From Terriglobia bacterium (GTDB taxonomy: Bacteria > Acidobacteriota > Terriglobia > Bryobacterales > UBA6623), in assembly GCA_009841225.1 (NCBI GenBank), contig VXMF01000030.1, positions 214,228-278,227 on the forward strand: a DNA stretch of 64,000 nucleotides, read 5' to 3'. The translations under genes were made by a program, and so were the position numbers. Position 1 is the stretch's first letter. Each line of letters begins with the position of its first letter. Shown here piece by piece: positions 47,076 to 55,764 of the stretch. The notes under the pieces were generated by a model that saw only the letters and a program-made list of their open reading frames with translations, was not told the origin of the DNA and did not search any database.

Positions 47076-49090
47076 AAGAGTTGCCCCGCAGTCGGGGCGT
47101 TGTGTGTCCTGTGCCTTACCACTCGAATCCGGAAGCCCACTGGCTGCATGGTTGGAAACGATCTCACGCGCACCACATATTCCGGAGCGAGCGGCTCCAG
47201 AGTGAGTTCCCGCAGGATCGTAGCCATGGTCAGGCTGAGCTGGAGCGGGACGAGCTCGCTGCCGAGGCACCGGTGGCTGCCGGTCCCGAACGGGGCGTAA
47301 GCGTCGCGCTGCCGGTGTTCCGCCCGATCCTTGGTGTAACGGTCGATGTCGAAGTGCTCCGGATCCGGGAAGTACTCGTCGAGCATGTGTCCCACCGCTG
47401 TGCCGACCATCACTAAAGTGCCTGCTGGTACGGTGTGGCCTGCGAACTCAAAGGAATTGGCGACCGTCCGGAGAACGGCGGGCGACGTCGGGTGGAGCCG
47501 CAGCGTCTCCATCGCCGCGCGTCGAGAGACGTCGAGCCGCCGCAACCCCTCGCCAGACACGAGGCCCTCGTCGAAGAGAGCGTCTGCTTCCGCGGTCATA
47601 CGCTCCATCAGACGCGGGCGCTTCAGGACGTTGTAGAGCATGAAGGCGAAGGTGCTGGCCGTGGTGTCCAGTCCGACCATGTAGGGTGCGAGGACCGTGA
47701 GGTTTAGGTTGGTCTCAGGCAGGAGCTGGGGATCGGCCTCGCGCAGATCTAGCATGAGGTCGATGAAGTCTGGGTTCGGTCTGCGCGGACCCACCTTCCG
47801 CTTGTGCGCGAGAACGGCCTGAGCCAGCTCGCAGGCTCGCGATCGGGCACGCCGCAATCGCGGGAGCCTCATGACTCGCGGAAACCCTGCCGCGCTGAGA
47901 AGCAGCCCGCCGAGGAGCGCACTGAGCTCCTGGGTGTAGCCCCGGGGCGACACTCCCGCCATCACGTAGCCCATCTGCTCGGCGATGACGTTCTGGACCT
48001 CAGGCAGCGCCTCGAACGGCTTTCCCACCGGCCACTTGGCAATCTCGGCGCGGGTGATGTCGACGACTTCCGTCCCGCGGTCGTTCATGACACGGGCCGC
48101 GTACCCCTTGGCTTGGGCTTTCCGTGTGGTGACGTGGTCGACTCCGTCCATTGTCACGATCGAACGCGACGCGTCCATCTGGTTGTGGAGTTCGGCCATC
48201 GGCTCGAGCGACCGGAAGACGGCCTTTCCGTGCGAGGCCAAGAAACTGGCCGCTTCAGGACCGACCATGCAAACGAACCGGCGTCCGGGCACGCGTATGC
48301 TGAAGATCGGGCCCAATTCGCGGTACTGGCGCGTAAGGAAATTCACGAGTCCCTTTCGGATGGCCAGGCCGTTGCCCAGCAGCGGAAGGCCCGGTACCAC
48401 CGGGATCTTCTTCTGGGGCCGTGATTTCGGAGGTGGTTCATCGGCCGCCTCGAGCGCCTCGATCGCAAGGCTCATCGTTCGGCCGATCAGGTCGAGCTTC
48501 GTCAGCAGGTCGATGCGATCCCGGACCTGCGCCCGTTCCTCCGATGACAGAATGGTACGGAAGACGCCGCAGGCGTTTGCCAGTGCGATCATCGCGATGT
48601 CCCTCGGATCCGGGACATTGTCGCTGAACAGCACACGCATGATCCGCAGTCTGACTTCTTCGACCGGCGGGCCGTCGACGGCCGGGTAGTGCCGCGACCG
48701 AGACACAGAGGGAACCATAGACAGGAGTCCTTCCGCCTCAGACCTGAGGATGCCGCGCTCGATCAGGCGGGTCAGCGCGGCACCTCGGACCTGGTCTCCT
48801 TGATCGGCGATCCGCCCGAGCCAGTAGCGGATGTCCCGCGACTGGCTCTCCCTCGCGATCTCCGCCAGCGTCGGATCGAGGATCTGGTCGCCGAGAGGCG
48901 TCGCGTCGACGAGCATAAGTCGCTCGGGATCCGTGTCGATACGGTTTTCGAGCGCGAGATCCATCAGCACGGCTCCGGCGAGCCCCAGGTCGAGTGAGCG
49001 CCGGGGCAGGCTAGCGACCAGGTCCCCCCGTCCCTCGTCGAGGACGAGAATCAGGATTTCCTCGGCAAACCTCAGCATCGTGCGCTCCAT
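47072..49090 (-). CDS. GPP34 domain fused to cytochrome P450
   Basis: 672 aa; an ATG at 49078 (GGAG 7 nt before it) is an alternative start. Residues ~5-215 match the GPP34 (Golgi phosphoprotein 3) pattern: EEILILVLDEGRGDL, LDLGLAGAVLMDLALENRI, TPLGDQILDPTLAEIA and ALTRLIERGILR. After a Pro/Lys-rich linker (to ~228), PVVPGLPLLGNGL starts a P450. Its I-helix is MVGLDTTASTFAFML, the ExxR motif is ETLRLHP, and the heme loop FGTGSHRCLG has the ligand Cys608. GPP34 in eukaryotes binds PI4P in membranes; here it probably tethers the oxygenase to the membrane. Redox partners are not in the window. Confidence 0.9.
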   Translation of the reverse strand: MERTMLRFAEEILILVLDEGRGDLVASLPRRSLDLGLAGAVLMDLALENRIDTDPERLMLVDATPLGDQILDPTLAEIARESQSRDIRYWLGRIADQGDQVRGAALTRLIERGILRSEAEGLLSMVPSVSRSRHYPAVDGPPVEEVRLRIMRVLFSDNVPDPRDIAMIALANACGVFRTILSSEERAQVRDRIDLLTKLDLIGRTMSLAIEALEAADEPPPKSRPQKKIPVVPGLPLLGNGLAIRKGLVNFLTRQYRELGPIFSIRVPGRRFVCMVGPEAASFLASHGKAVFRSLEPMAELHNQMDASRSIVTMDGVDHVTTRKAQAKGYAARVMNDRGTEVVDITRAEIAKWPVGKPFEALPEVQNVIAEQMGYVMAGVSPRGYTQELSALLGGLLLSAAGFPRVMRLPRLRRARSRACELAQAVLAHKRKVGPRRPNPDFIDLMLDLREADPQLLPETNLNLTVLAPYMVGLDTTASTFAFMLYNVLKRPRLMERMTAEADALFDEGLVSGEGLRRLDVSRRAAMETLRLHPTSPAVLRTVANSFEFAGHTVPAGTLVMVGTAVGHMLDEYFPDPEHFDIDRYTKDRAEHRQRDAYAPFGTGSHRCLGSELVPLQLSLTMATILRELTLEPLAPEYVVRVRSFPTMQPVGFRIRVVRHRTHNAPTAGQLL

Positions 49091-49112
49091 GTGGCGCTAG
49101 AACCCGGTACAG

Positions 49113-49323
49113 GCACGCGCTCTAACGTGTCGACGGGAGATACGCGATCTCGCTCCCGTCCGAGGTTTGCTTGCGAGACGTAGAACTGGTCCGATGACCT
49201 TAGCGTCCGGTACATCGTTCCGTCGTCCAACACCAATCCGCCTGGGTTATTCAAACCGGTAACGAGGTCTTCCACCCCGCTCCCGTCGAAGTCAGCCCCC
49301 CCGGACCCTGCCAGGATGGACTG
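49113..49323 (-). pseudogene. Fragment of a YWTD (LDL-receptor class B) repeat protein
   Basis: The minus frame reads ADFDGSGVEDLVTGLNNPGGLVLDD-GTMYRT then a degraded continuation (YVSQANLGR). This resembles the repeats ADLDG..VEDLVTGL..P.G.ALD...MYWTD of LDL-receptor class B propellers. The YWTD box is damaged, and there is no start or domain context. Probably remains of a lost exported propeller gene. Confidence 0.55.
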
Positions 49324-49825
49324 CCCCCGTATCCACGGCACTAAGCAATGAGAGCGACTGACCCGACCAGAATCAACGTTCCGAAGCTTGCGACTCCCGA
49401 CTTCAGAATTGCGCCACGAGCAGCCCCGTGCATCATTCCTCGCATGACCGAGAATCAAGCTCATCGGCGGCTGCGGCGGCGCGCTTGCGGATTGCCTTGA
49501 AGAGCCCCCTGGAGAAGCATCGTCGTTGCCTCACCGTTCCTGTTCCCGAAGGGAGGAAGATGTCGAGGATCAGCGCGATAGCGCCGCCGCCCGATAGGCA
49601 ACGGATCCCGCGACGGCGTTCTTGCGCCAACGCTCCGAACCATACAGGCATGATAGACATGGCGGTGTTAATTTCAGATATCGATAAAGAAAATATTAGT
49701 TTTGTTTTCATTCATATCGGTCTGCGACCGCGCTGCGGGCCTCCGGAGCCTCCCGATCCATCGCGAGTTCCGCCCCAGCGCGGGAGGCATCCTTGACGCA
49801 CGCCGCCGGGCTGTGGCCGGAGAAC

Positions 49826-49945
49826 GCAGCGCTGCGCGAGCGCCTCCCCGCCCTCAGCTCGGCCATCCCGCGCATCAGCGCGAGTCTCGAGCTCGACACC
49901 GTGCTCGCCGAGGTCGTGCAGAGCGCTTGCGCGGAGGTTCTCGCG
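49826..49945 (+). pseudogene. Fragment of a GAF-domain signalling protein
   Basis: ALRERLPALSSAIPRISASL, then ELDTVLAEVVQSACA, matches the opening of GAF domains in sensor kinases and phosphatases (LSAAILRISASLDLDTVL.EVVE.A). After that the frame runs into acidic sequence without a GAF core and stops at 50095. No complete protein. Confidence 0.5.
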
Positions 49946-50201
49946 GACCTTCCAGGGGGCGCCGACGTGGGCAACTTATTCCTAGCCGAGGAGGCGGACG
50001 GCGAGGAGTTCACCGGCGACGACGAAGAGGTGGTGGCGCGGCCGAATCGTCAACGCCGCAGAGGCGGGCTGGTCGAAGCGAATTGGCAGGGCTAGAGAAG
50101 CCGTTTTCTAGATTCATATCTTCTCTTCGCAAATGACGGGAGCCTGTCCGAGGCGGGTCGACACTGCCTGCTGCAAATGGTAACGCGCCCTCCTTGCGCT
50201 A

Positions 50202-50233
50202 CGGTCGAGCCTCGTTGAGACGAGGCTCGACCG
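50202..50233. repeat. Perfect 13-bp inverted repeat with 6-nt loop
   Basis: CGGTCGAGCCTCG pairs with CGAGGCTCGACCG around TTGAGA. No T-tract follows on either strand, so it is not a standard Rho-independent terminator. It lies inside the gene-poor stretch. Confidence 0.7.
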
Positions 50234-50630
50234 CATTGCTGGCAGCGAGAGGAACAGCACTTGTAGTGGACTACTGTTGCTTCCGCTCTAGGTCTGCTCG
50301 CGGGGACGCTACCCCGCCAAAAGGCTCTCCCAGACCGCGCCACTCCAGCACCGGGAATGCCTGAGCCCGGTCATGCGAGATACGACTCTTGACCTCCTAA
50401 CGTCTGTTGGCGTGGGCACACCGTAGCAGCTGCTGCGGCGTGCCGTTCAGAAGCGGACACAGGGCTTCTCCCTTTCACTTGACCCGAAGGCCGCTTAGTT
50501 GAAGGCGTGATCCACAAACCGGTAAGCCATTGCGTCTTGTCCTCGCCGCTGCGGCTCTTCGCCTCCAGTGCGTCCGTGAGCCAGAACCCCTATAGCGACG
50601 GATCTCATCACCAGCTTCGACCGCCCTGGT

Positions 50631-51173
50631 TCAGGCACTTCCGCCTTCTGGGCTGGGCCCCTTGAACTCGTAAATGAGGCTGACCGTACCCGTCTTCTCA
50701 TAGAGCTTGTGTTCCTTCAGCTCGAGCGAAATACGCGTGGCCGGCTCGGCGATAAGTGGAACACCTGCTCCGAGCAATACCGGCACGATGGCGACTTCCA
50801 CCGTGTCAACAAGGCCCTCCTCGGCGAGGCTGCGAAAGAGCGAGCCTCCGCCAAACAGCCAGATGTCCCTGCCCTCTTCCTCGCGCAGCGACCGCACCAC
50901 CTCTTTCCAGTTCTCGCCGATGATCGGTATGTTCTCGTAGTCGCTCTGACGCAGCGTTCGCGAAAACACGTACGTTCGAATGCCAGACGATGCCGGAAAA
51001 GCCTGTGAACCGGTCACCTCAAACGTCTTGCGGCCAAGCAGGTAAGTGTCAAACTGCTCGGACAGGGCCTGAAAATCGAAGTCGGGATCGATTACGATCC
51101 AGTCATACTCGCCGTTAGGTCCCGCGATGTATCCGTCCAAACTCATGGCGCAGCTATAGCGAACCTTCCGCAT
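50631..51173 (-). CDS. Dihydrofolate-reductase-family protein (RibD C-terminal domain)
   Basis: About 180 aa from ATG 51173. MSLDGYIAGPNGEYDWI at the N-terminus, YLLGRKTFEVT, and IWLFGGGSLFRSLAEEGLVD (NADPH-binding glycine loop) mark the RibD-C/DHFR-like fold. Proteins of this type (YyaP/YwjB-like) are reductases of unassigned substrate. Alone on the minus strand. Confidence 0.88.
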   Translation of the reverse strand: MRKVRYSCAMSLDGYIAGPNGEYDWIVIDPDFDFQALSEQFDTYLLGRKTFEVTGSQAFPASSGIRTYVFSRTLRQSDYENIPIIGENWKEVVRSLREEEGRDIWLFGGGSLFRSLAEEGLVDTVEVAIVPVLLGAGVPLIAEPATRISLELKEHKLYEKTGTVSLIYEFKGPSPEGGSA

Positions 51174-51312
51174 CTTGAGCCTCCCCACAGTGATCTACCC
51201 TCTGCGCTTCGACCGCTGCGATGGGGACTACAGTGTCCCAAACAGATCGACTGTCGGCCGCGCTTCCTCGGCGATTCGACGAGTGTAGCTGTCGCCTGTT
51301 AGTTTTGTCTTG

Positions 51313-52065
51313 ATGGACCCCACTGCCGTCCTAATTTCGTGGTCGTCCGGGAAGGATTCGGCCTGGGCCCTCCACGTTCTCAGGATGCAGCCCGAGCGCT
51401 TTTCCGTAAGGGGAGTCTTCACTACGGTTACCGAGAGGTTCCAGCGCGTTTCGATTCACTCGACACCCACTTGGGTCCTGCGCGCACAGGCAGCGCGGCT
51501 GGGCGTTCCACTGTACGAAATTCCGATTCCGTACCCCTGCTCGAACGCTCAGTACGAATCCGCGATGGAGCAGTTCCTGGCAAGAACGCGAGACCTCCCA
51601 GAACATCTCGCAGCGTCACACCTGGCGTTCGGTGACCTGTTTCTCGAAGACATCCGCCGCTACCGGGAGGAGAGGCTCAGCGGGACAGGATTCGATCCGA
51701 TCTTCCCTGTCTGGGGCCGAGATACTGCGTCGCTAGCGGAAGAGATGATCGCGTCCGGCGTCAAGGCGATCGTCACATCCGTCGATCCCGCAGCTCTTCC
51801 GACCGAGTTCGCCGGTCGGTGGTTTGATCGAGAGCTGCTTGCTGATCTGCCTCTCGGCGTCGATCCCCTGGGCGAAAACGGCGAGTTCCATACGTGCGTT
51901 GTAGACGGTCCGATGCTCTCCTCACGCATCGATGCCAGGCCGGGCCGCGTTGTTCGCCGCGAAGTCGTAGCTCCCGCTGACAGCCGCGATTCCGCGCAAG
52001 TGCGCGATCTTCATCCGACGTATGTATATGCCGATATCGTCCCCAGCGGTGACCCGCCCGCATAG
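51313..52065 (+). CDS. Diphthine-ammonia-ligase-like ATPase (DUF71/adenine nucleotide alpha hydrolase)
   Basis: 250 aa. N-terminal PP-loop LISWSSGKDSAWALHVL binds ATP. The downstream HLAFGDLFLEDIRRYREERL and GENGEFHTCVVDGPM are characteristic of Dph6/DUF71. In archaea and eukaryotes the last diphthamide step uses this family; bacteria lack diphthamide, so bacterial members probably amidate something else. A TTAGTT ends 8 nt before the ATG. Confidence 0.87.
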   Translation: MDPTAVLISWSSGKDSAWALHVLRMQPERFSVRGVFTTVTERFQRVSIHSTPTWVLRAQAARLGVPLYEIPIPYPCSNAQYESAMEQFLARTRDLPEHLAASHLAFGDLFLEDIRRYREERLSGTGFDPIFPVWGRDTASLAEEMIASGVKAIVTSVDPAALPTEFAGRWFDRELLADLPLGVDPLGENGEFHTCVVDGPMLSSRIDARPGRVVRREVVAPADSRDSAQVRDLHPTYVYADIVPSGDPPA

Positions 52066-52139
52066 CGAGGCGCCGCTCCTAGCCGCCCACTGCGAGCGGC
52101 TCTCAAGGCTGCTGCACTCGACAACTGCCCATGTCTCGC

Positions 52140-52145
52140 TAGAAT
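52140..52145 (+). promoter_or_regulatory. Putative -10 box of ntrY
   Basis: TAGAAT ends 9 nt before a TTG start. A -35-like TCGACA lies 16 nt upstream of it (52118-52123). Confidence 0.4.
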
Positions 52146-52154
52146 GACCTCAAC

Positions 52155-54353
52155 TTGACCAAGCGCAAGGAACTCCTCACGATCGTCGCTTATGCAACGC
52201 CTCTGCTGGCGTTGCTGGCGGTCTGCTTTTGGCTCACGTCCTTGGACTTCGGCGACTTCAGGCCGGAGAATTCCACGGTCACCTACGTTCTTTGGGCCCT
52301 TTCCACGTGCGTCGTCTTGGGTGCCGTTGCCCTCGGATTCCTGCTCTTCCGCAATCTGCTCAAGCTCTACATCGAGCGCCGCGGCAACGTCGTAGGCTCA
52401 CAGCTGAAGACCAAGCTCGTCATCGGCGTGCTCACGCTAAGCATCCTGCCGATTGCTGCCCATGTCGTCTACTCGCTCGAGTTGTTGAACCGAAACTTCG
52501 ACAAGTGGTTTTCGCAGCCCACCATTGGCGTATTTCAGAGTGCGCAGAGCCTCATAGAGGCCGCTTCGGCAGAAATGCTCGCGGATCTGGAGCGAGGTGC
52601 ACAACGCGCCGCCGAGGCCGTCGAGCATGGCATGGCCCGGGAGGAGGAGACACTGCGGGTCCTGCTCCAAGATGCCGGCGCACACTACGTCGGAATCAGC
52701 GGCAACGGCGGGGAAGCGACCCATGCCACAGTCAATTCTGACGAAGAGCACCCGCCTGTTCTGGCGCGGTTGCTGGAAGACCCTTCCGCCGCCGGGCAAT
52801 CCGGCGTCGCCGAGGGGTGGTTCTATGCCACTGTGCCCATCCGCGCGGCAGAAGCGGGCTCGGCGACGTTGCTGGTGGGACGCAAGATCCCGGCGTCGAT
52901 CCTGCAGGACCAAGCGTTTGTGCAAGCACAGGTAGCCCAGTGGAAGCAGCTCGAAGCGGCGCGGCCGGTGGCTTGGCGCACCTACATGTACACGCTGGCG
53001 CTCATCACGATCTTCACGCTCTTCATCGCAGTCTGGCTGGCGCAGTTTGCGTCTAGGCAGATCACGCGCCCGGTCAAGGCCCTACTCGACGCCACGGGCG
53101 AGCTGGCGGGCGGACACCTTGACTACCGCGTCCAGACAGCAGCTATCGATGAGTTGGGCTCCTTAGTCGAGTCGTTCAACAGCATGGGGCAGGCGCTGCA
53201 AGCCAAGACCGGGCAGCTGGAGCGCAGCAACCGCGACCTCGCCCGCGCCAACGCCGAGATCGACGAGCGCCGCCAAATGATCGACGCCATCCTCGAGAGC
53301 ATCGCTCCCGGAGTGATCTCGGTCGATGAGGACGGCAAGATCCTCAAGTACAACGAATCGGCGCGATCCTTCACCGGGAAGCGACCGCTGTCCTCGCTGG
53401 ACTCCGTTGTCGAAGTCCTGGACGAGCCCCAGCGATCTGCGTTCGAGCACATGTTCGGCAGCGCGCGCCGAACCGGCGTCGCGACCAGGGAGTTCGAGGT
53501 CAAGCGCGGCGGCGAGCCGCAGCACCTCAGCGTCACAGTCTCATCGCTGGACTCCGGCCAGGCACAGTCGGGCTTCGTTGTAGTTTTCGAGGACAACACC
53601 GAGCTAGTGCGCGCCCAGCGTTCCGAAGCATGGCAGGAAGTGGCGCGGCGACTGGCCCATGAGATCAAGAACCCCCTCACCCCAGTGGCACTGGCGGCGG
53701 GCAGGATCGAGGTCCAGCTGGACCGCTACACGGCAGCCAAGACAGACGCAGAACGGGCGACGATTCGCAATACATTGGAGAGCCTGACCCACACTATCGA
53801 CCGCGAAGTGCGGTCCCTGAACACCCTGGTTTCGAGTTTCTCGGACGTGGCGCGATTCCCGACGATTCGCCCGGAAACTAACGACATCAACGCGGTCGTG
53901 CGGGACGCGGTCAGCGTGTTTGACGGGCGACTGCCAGGCATCGACCTAAGGCTGATCACCGATCCCGAAGTCGCGCAGGCCGAGATCGATCCGCCGGCGT
54001 TCAAGCGGGCGATCGTCAACCTGATCGACAACGCCGCCGACGTGCTCCAGGAGAGTTGGGTCAAGGAGATTGTCGTCACCACCCAAGGGCGCCCTGATTC
54101 GGACACCGTGGAGGTGATCGTGGCCGATTCCGGTCCAGGCATCTCTGCAGAGAACAAGGAGCGCCTGTTCCTGCCGTACTTCTCCACCAAGAATCGGGGT
54201 AGTGGCCTAGGCCTGCCGATCGTGCGCAGCGTCGTGGAGGAACACGGAGGCTCCATTCGAGTCGAGGACAACCAGCCCGCCGGAACACGCTTCGTGATCG
54301 AACTGCCCGCTGTCACGAAGGAGCCGGTGAAGCTGCGGGAGGCCCTCGTATGA
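52155..54353 (+). CDS. ntrY: NtrY-like membrane histidine kinase
   Basis: 732 aa from a TTG start at 52155. Three or so N-terminal membrane helices and an extracytoplasmic region (to ~residue 285), another TM helix, a HAMP domain (RQITRPVKALLDATGELAGGH), a PAS domain (ILESIAPGVISVDEDGKILKYN), the phosphoacceptor His502 in HEIKNPLTPVALAAGRIE, and an ATPase with N box (NLIDNAADVLQ), G1 (VADSGPGIS) and G2 (NRGSGLGLPIV). Operon with the regulator downstream (ATGA overlap). The NtrYX name rests on architecture; the signal is not known to be nitrogen. Confidence 0.92.
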   Translation: MTKRKELLTIVAYATPLLALLAVCFWLTSLDFGDFRPENSTVTYVLWALSTCVVLGAVALGFLLFRNLLKLYIERRGNVVGSQLKTKLVIGVLTLSILPIAAHVVYSLELLNRNFDKWFSQPTIGVFQSAQSLIEAASAEMLADLERGAQRAAEAVEHGMAREEETLRVLLQDAGAHYVGISGNGGEATHATVNSDEEHPPVLARLLEDPSAAGQSGVAEGWFYATVPIRAAEAGSATLLVGRKIPASILQDQAFVQAQVAQWKQLEAARPVAWRTYMYTLALITIFTLFIAVWLAQFASRQITRPVKALLDATGELAGGHLDYRVQTAAIDELGSLVESFNSMGQALQAKTGQLERSNRDLARANAEIDERRQMIDAILESIAPGVISVDEDGKILKYNESARSFTGKRPLSSLDSVVEVLDEPQRSAFEHMFGSARRTGVATREFEVKRGGEPQHLSVTVSSLDSGQAQSGFVVVFEDNTELVRAQRSEAWQEVARRLAHEIKNPLTPVALAAGRIEVQLDRYTAAKTDAERATIRNTLESLTHTIDREVRSLNTLVSSFSDVARFPTIRPETNDINAVVRDAVSVFDGRLPGIDLRLITDPEVAQAEIDPPAFKRAIVNLIDNAADVLQESWVKEIVVTTQGRPDSDTVEVIVADSGPGISAENKERLFLPYFSTKNRGSGLGLPIVRSVVEEHGGSIRVEDNQPAGTRFVIELPAVTKEPVKLREALV

Positions 54354-55726
54354 GCGCGCCTGGACGCGTCTTGGTCGTAGACGACGAGGTCGGCATCCGC
54401 GAGATGCTGACAGGCGTGCTTGATGACGAGGGCTACGCGGTCGAAGTGGCCGACAGCGGGGAGCGCTGCTTGGAGATGCTCTCGGCCGGGGCCTATGCCG
54501 TGGTGCTGCTCGACATCTGGCTGCCCGGAATTGACGGCTTGGAAACCCTGGAACGGATCCGGGACGCCGACATGGCCCGGAAGCCGGTGGTGGTGATGAT
54601 CTCCGGCCACGGCAGCGTTGAGAGCGCGGTTCGAGCAACCAAGCTCGGAGCACACGATTTTCTCGAAAAGCCCCTCTCGGTAGCCAAGGTCACCGTGGCC
54701 GTCCGCAACGCGGTGGAGCATCGCAACCTACTCTCCGAGAATTCCTCGCTGCGGGCTGAGATCGGCCACAGGTACCGCATCCTCGGCGATAGCGTCCCCA
54801 TGAAGGCCGTGAGGCAGCAGATCGAGCTGATGGCCCCGACCAACGGCCGGGTTCTGATCTTCGGCGAAAGCGGCACGGGCAAGGAACTGGTGGCCCATGC
54901 CATCCACGCCCGCAGCCAGCGCTCTTCGGCTAGGTTCGTCGAGGTCAATTGCGCGACCATCCCGGAGGATCTGATCGAGAGCGAGCTGTTCGGGCACGTC
55001 AAGGGCGCCTTCCCGGGCGCGCTGGCGGCCAAAGCCGGGAAGTTCCACTTGGCAGACGGCGGAACCCTGTTTCTCGATGAGGTGGGCGACATGAGCCTGA
55101 AGACCCAGGCCAAGGTGCTGAGCGTGATCGAGGAGCAGCGCTTCGACCCAGTCGGGTCGGGCCAGACGGTGCAGGTGGACGCCCGCGTGATCGCGGCGAC
55201 GAACAAGAACCTAGAGGATGAGATCGCGAACGGAAACTTCCGGGAAGACCTCTTTTATCGGCTCAACGTCGTGCCATTCTACGTGCCTCCGCTGCGGGAA
55301 CGCGCCGAGGACATCCCGGTGCTGGCCGAAGCCTTCTTGGACGAGTTTTCGCGCTCCTACGGCCGCAAGCCAAAGCGCCTGCTGCCATCGGCGCTGCAGG
55401 CCCTTTCTGCCCACGCCTGGCCAGGGAACGTCCGCGAGCTGCGCAACCTGATGGAGAGGATCGCGATCCTGCACGACCGTGAGGATGTCGGCGCGGCCGA
55501 CCTTCCCAGCTCGAACCGCCGGCACCAGGCGAGGCAGCCAGCCTCCCTAGGGTTTGCCAGTCTCAAGGAAGCCCGCACTGCATATGAGCGCGACTATGTC
55601 GAGCGCACGCTCGCGGCCATGGAAGGCAATGTCACGCGCGCGGCGACGGCGCTGGGAATGGAGCGCAGCAACCTGCACCGAAAGATGCGCGCCCTCGGCA
55701 TCCGCCCCGAGACGCTAGCGGACTAG
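54350..55726 (+). CDS. ntrX: NtrX-like sigma-54-type response regulator with GAFPGA loop
   Basis: 458 aa. Receiver domain with D11/D12, phospho-acceptor D55 (LLDIWLPGIDG). AAA+ domain with Walker A GESGTGKELVAHAI and Walker B GGTLFLDEVGDM, and a C-terminal Fis-type HTH (LKEARTAYERDYVERTLAAM, ATALGMERSNLHRKMRALG). The loop that contacts sigma-54, normally GAFTGA, is GAFPGA (P222). Translational coupling to ntrY. Confidence 0.93.
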   Translation: MSAPGRVLVVDDEVGIREMLTGVLDDEGYAVEVADSGERCLEMLSAGAYAVVLLDIWLPGIDGLETLERIRDADMARKPVVVMISGHGSVESAVRATKLGAHDFLEKPLSVAKVTVAVRNAVEHRNLLSENSSLRAEIGHRYRILGDSVPMKAVRQQIELMAPTNGRVLIFGESGTGKELVAHAIHARSQRSSARFVEVNCATIPEDLIESELFGHVKGAFPGALAAKAGKFHLADGGTLFLDEVGDMSLKTQAKVLSVIEEQRFDPVGSGQTVQVDARVIAATNKNLEDEIANGNFREDLFYRLNVVPFYVPPLRERAEDIPVLAEAFLDEFSRSYGRKPKRLLPSALQALSAHAWPGNVRELRNLMERIAILHDREDVGAADLPSSNRRHQARQPASLGFASLKEARTAYERDYVERTLAAMEGNVTRAATALGMERSNLHRKMRALGIRPETLAD

Positions 55727-55764
55727 TCCCGGCCCCGCGCGCCCATCGGTGTCCGGGGCGCTGT

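Larger units (their letters stand above)
49324..50630. other. Gene-poor debris region
   Basis: About 1.3 kb with no complete gene. A short AT-rich segment lies at 49660-49712. A GAF-like fragment (49826-49945) and a perfect inverted repeat (50202-50233) are the only structures I can name. A minus frame (49433-49711) has a hydrophobic stretch IALILDIFLPSGTG but no family match. Confidence 0.5.

Noticed and set aside
50202..50233. Rho-independent terminator
   Set aside because: The stem is perfect but no run of T follows on either strand.
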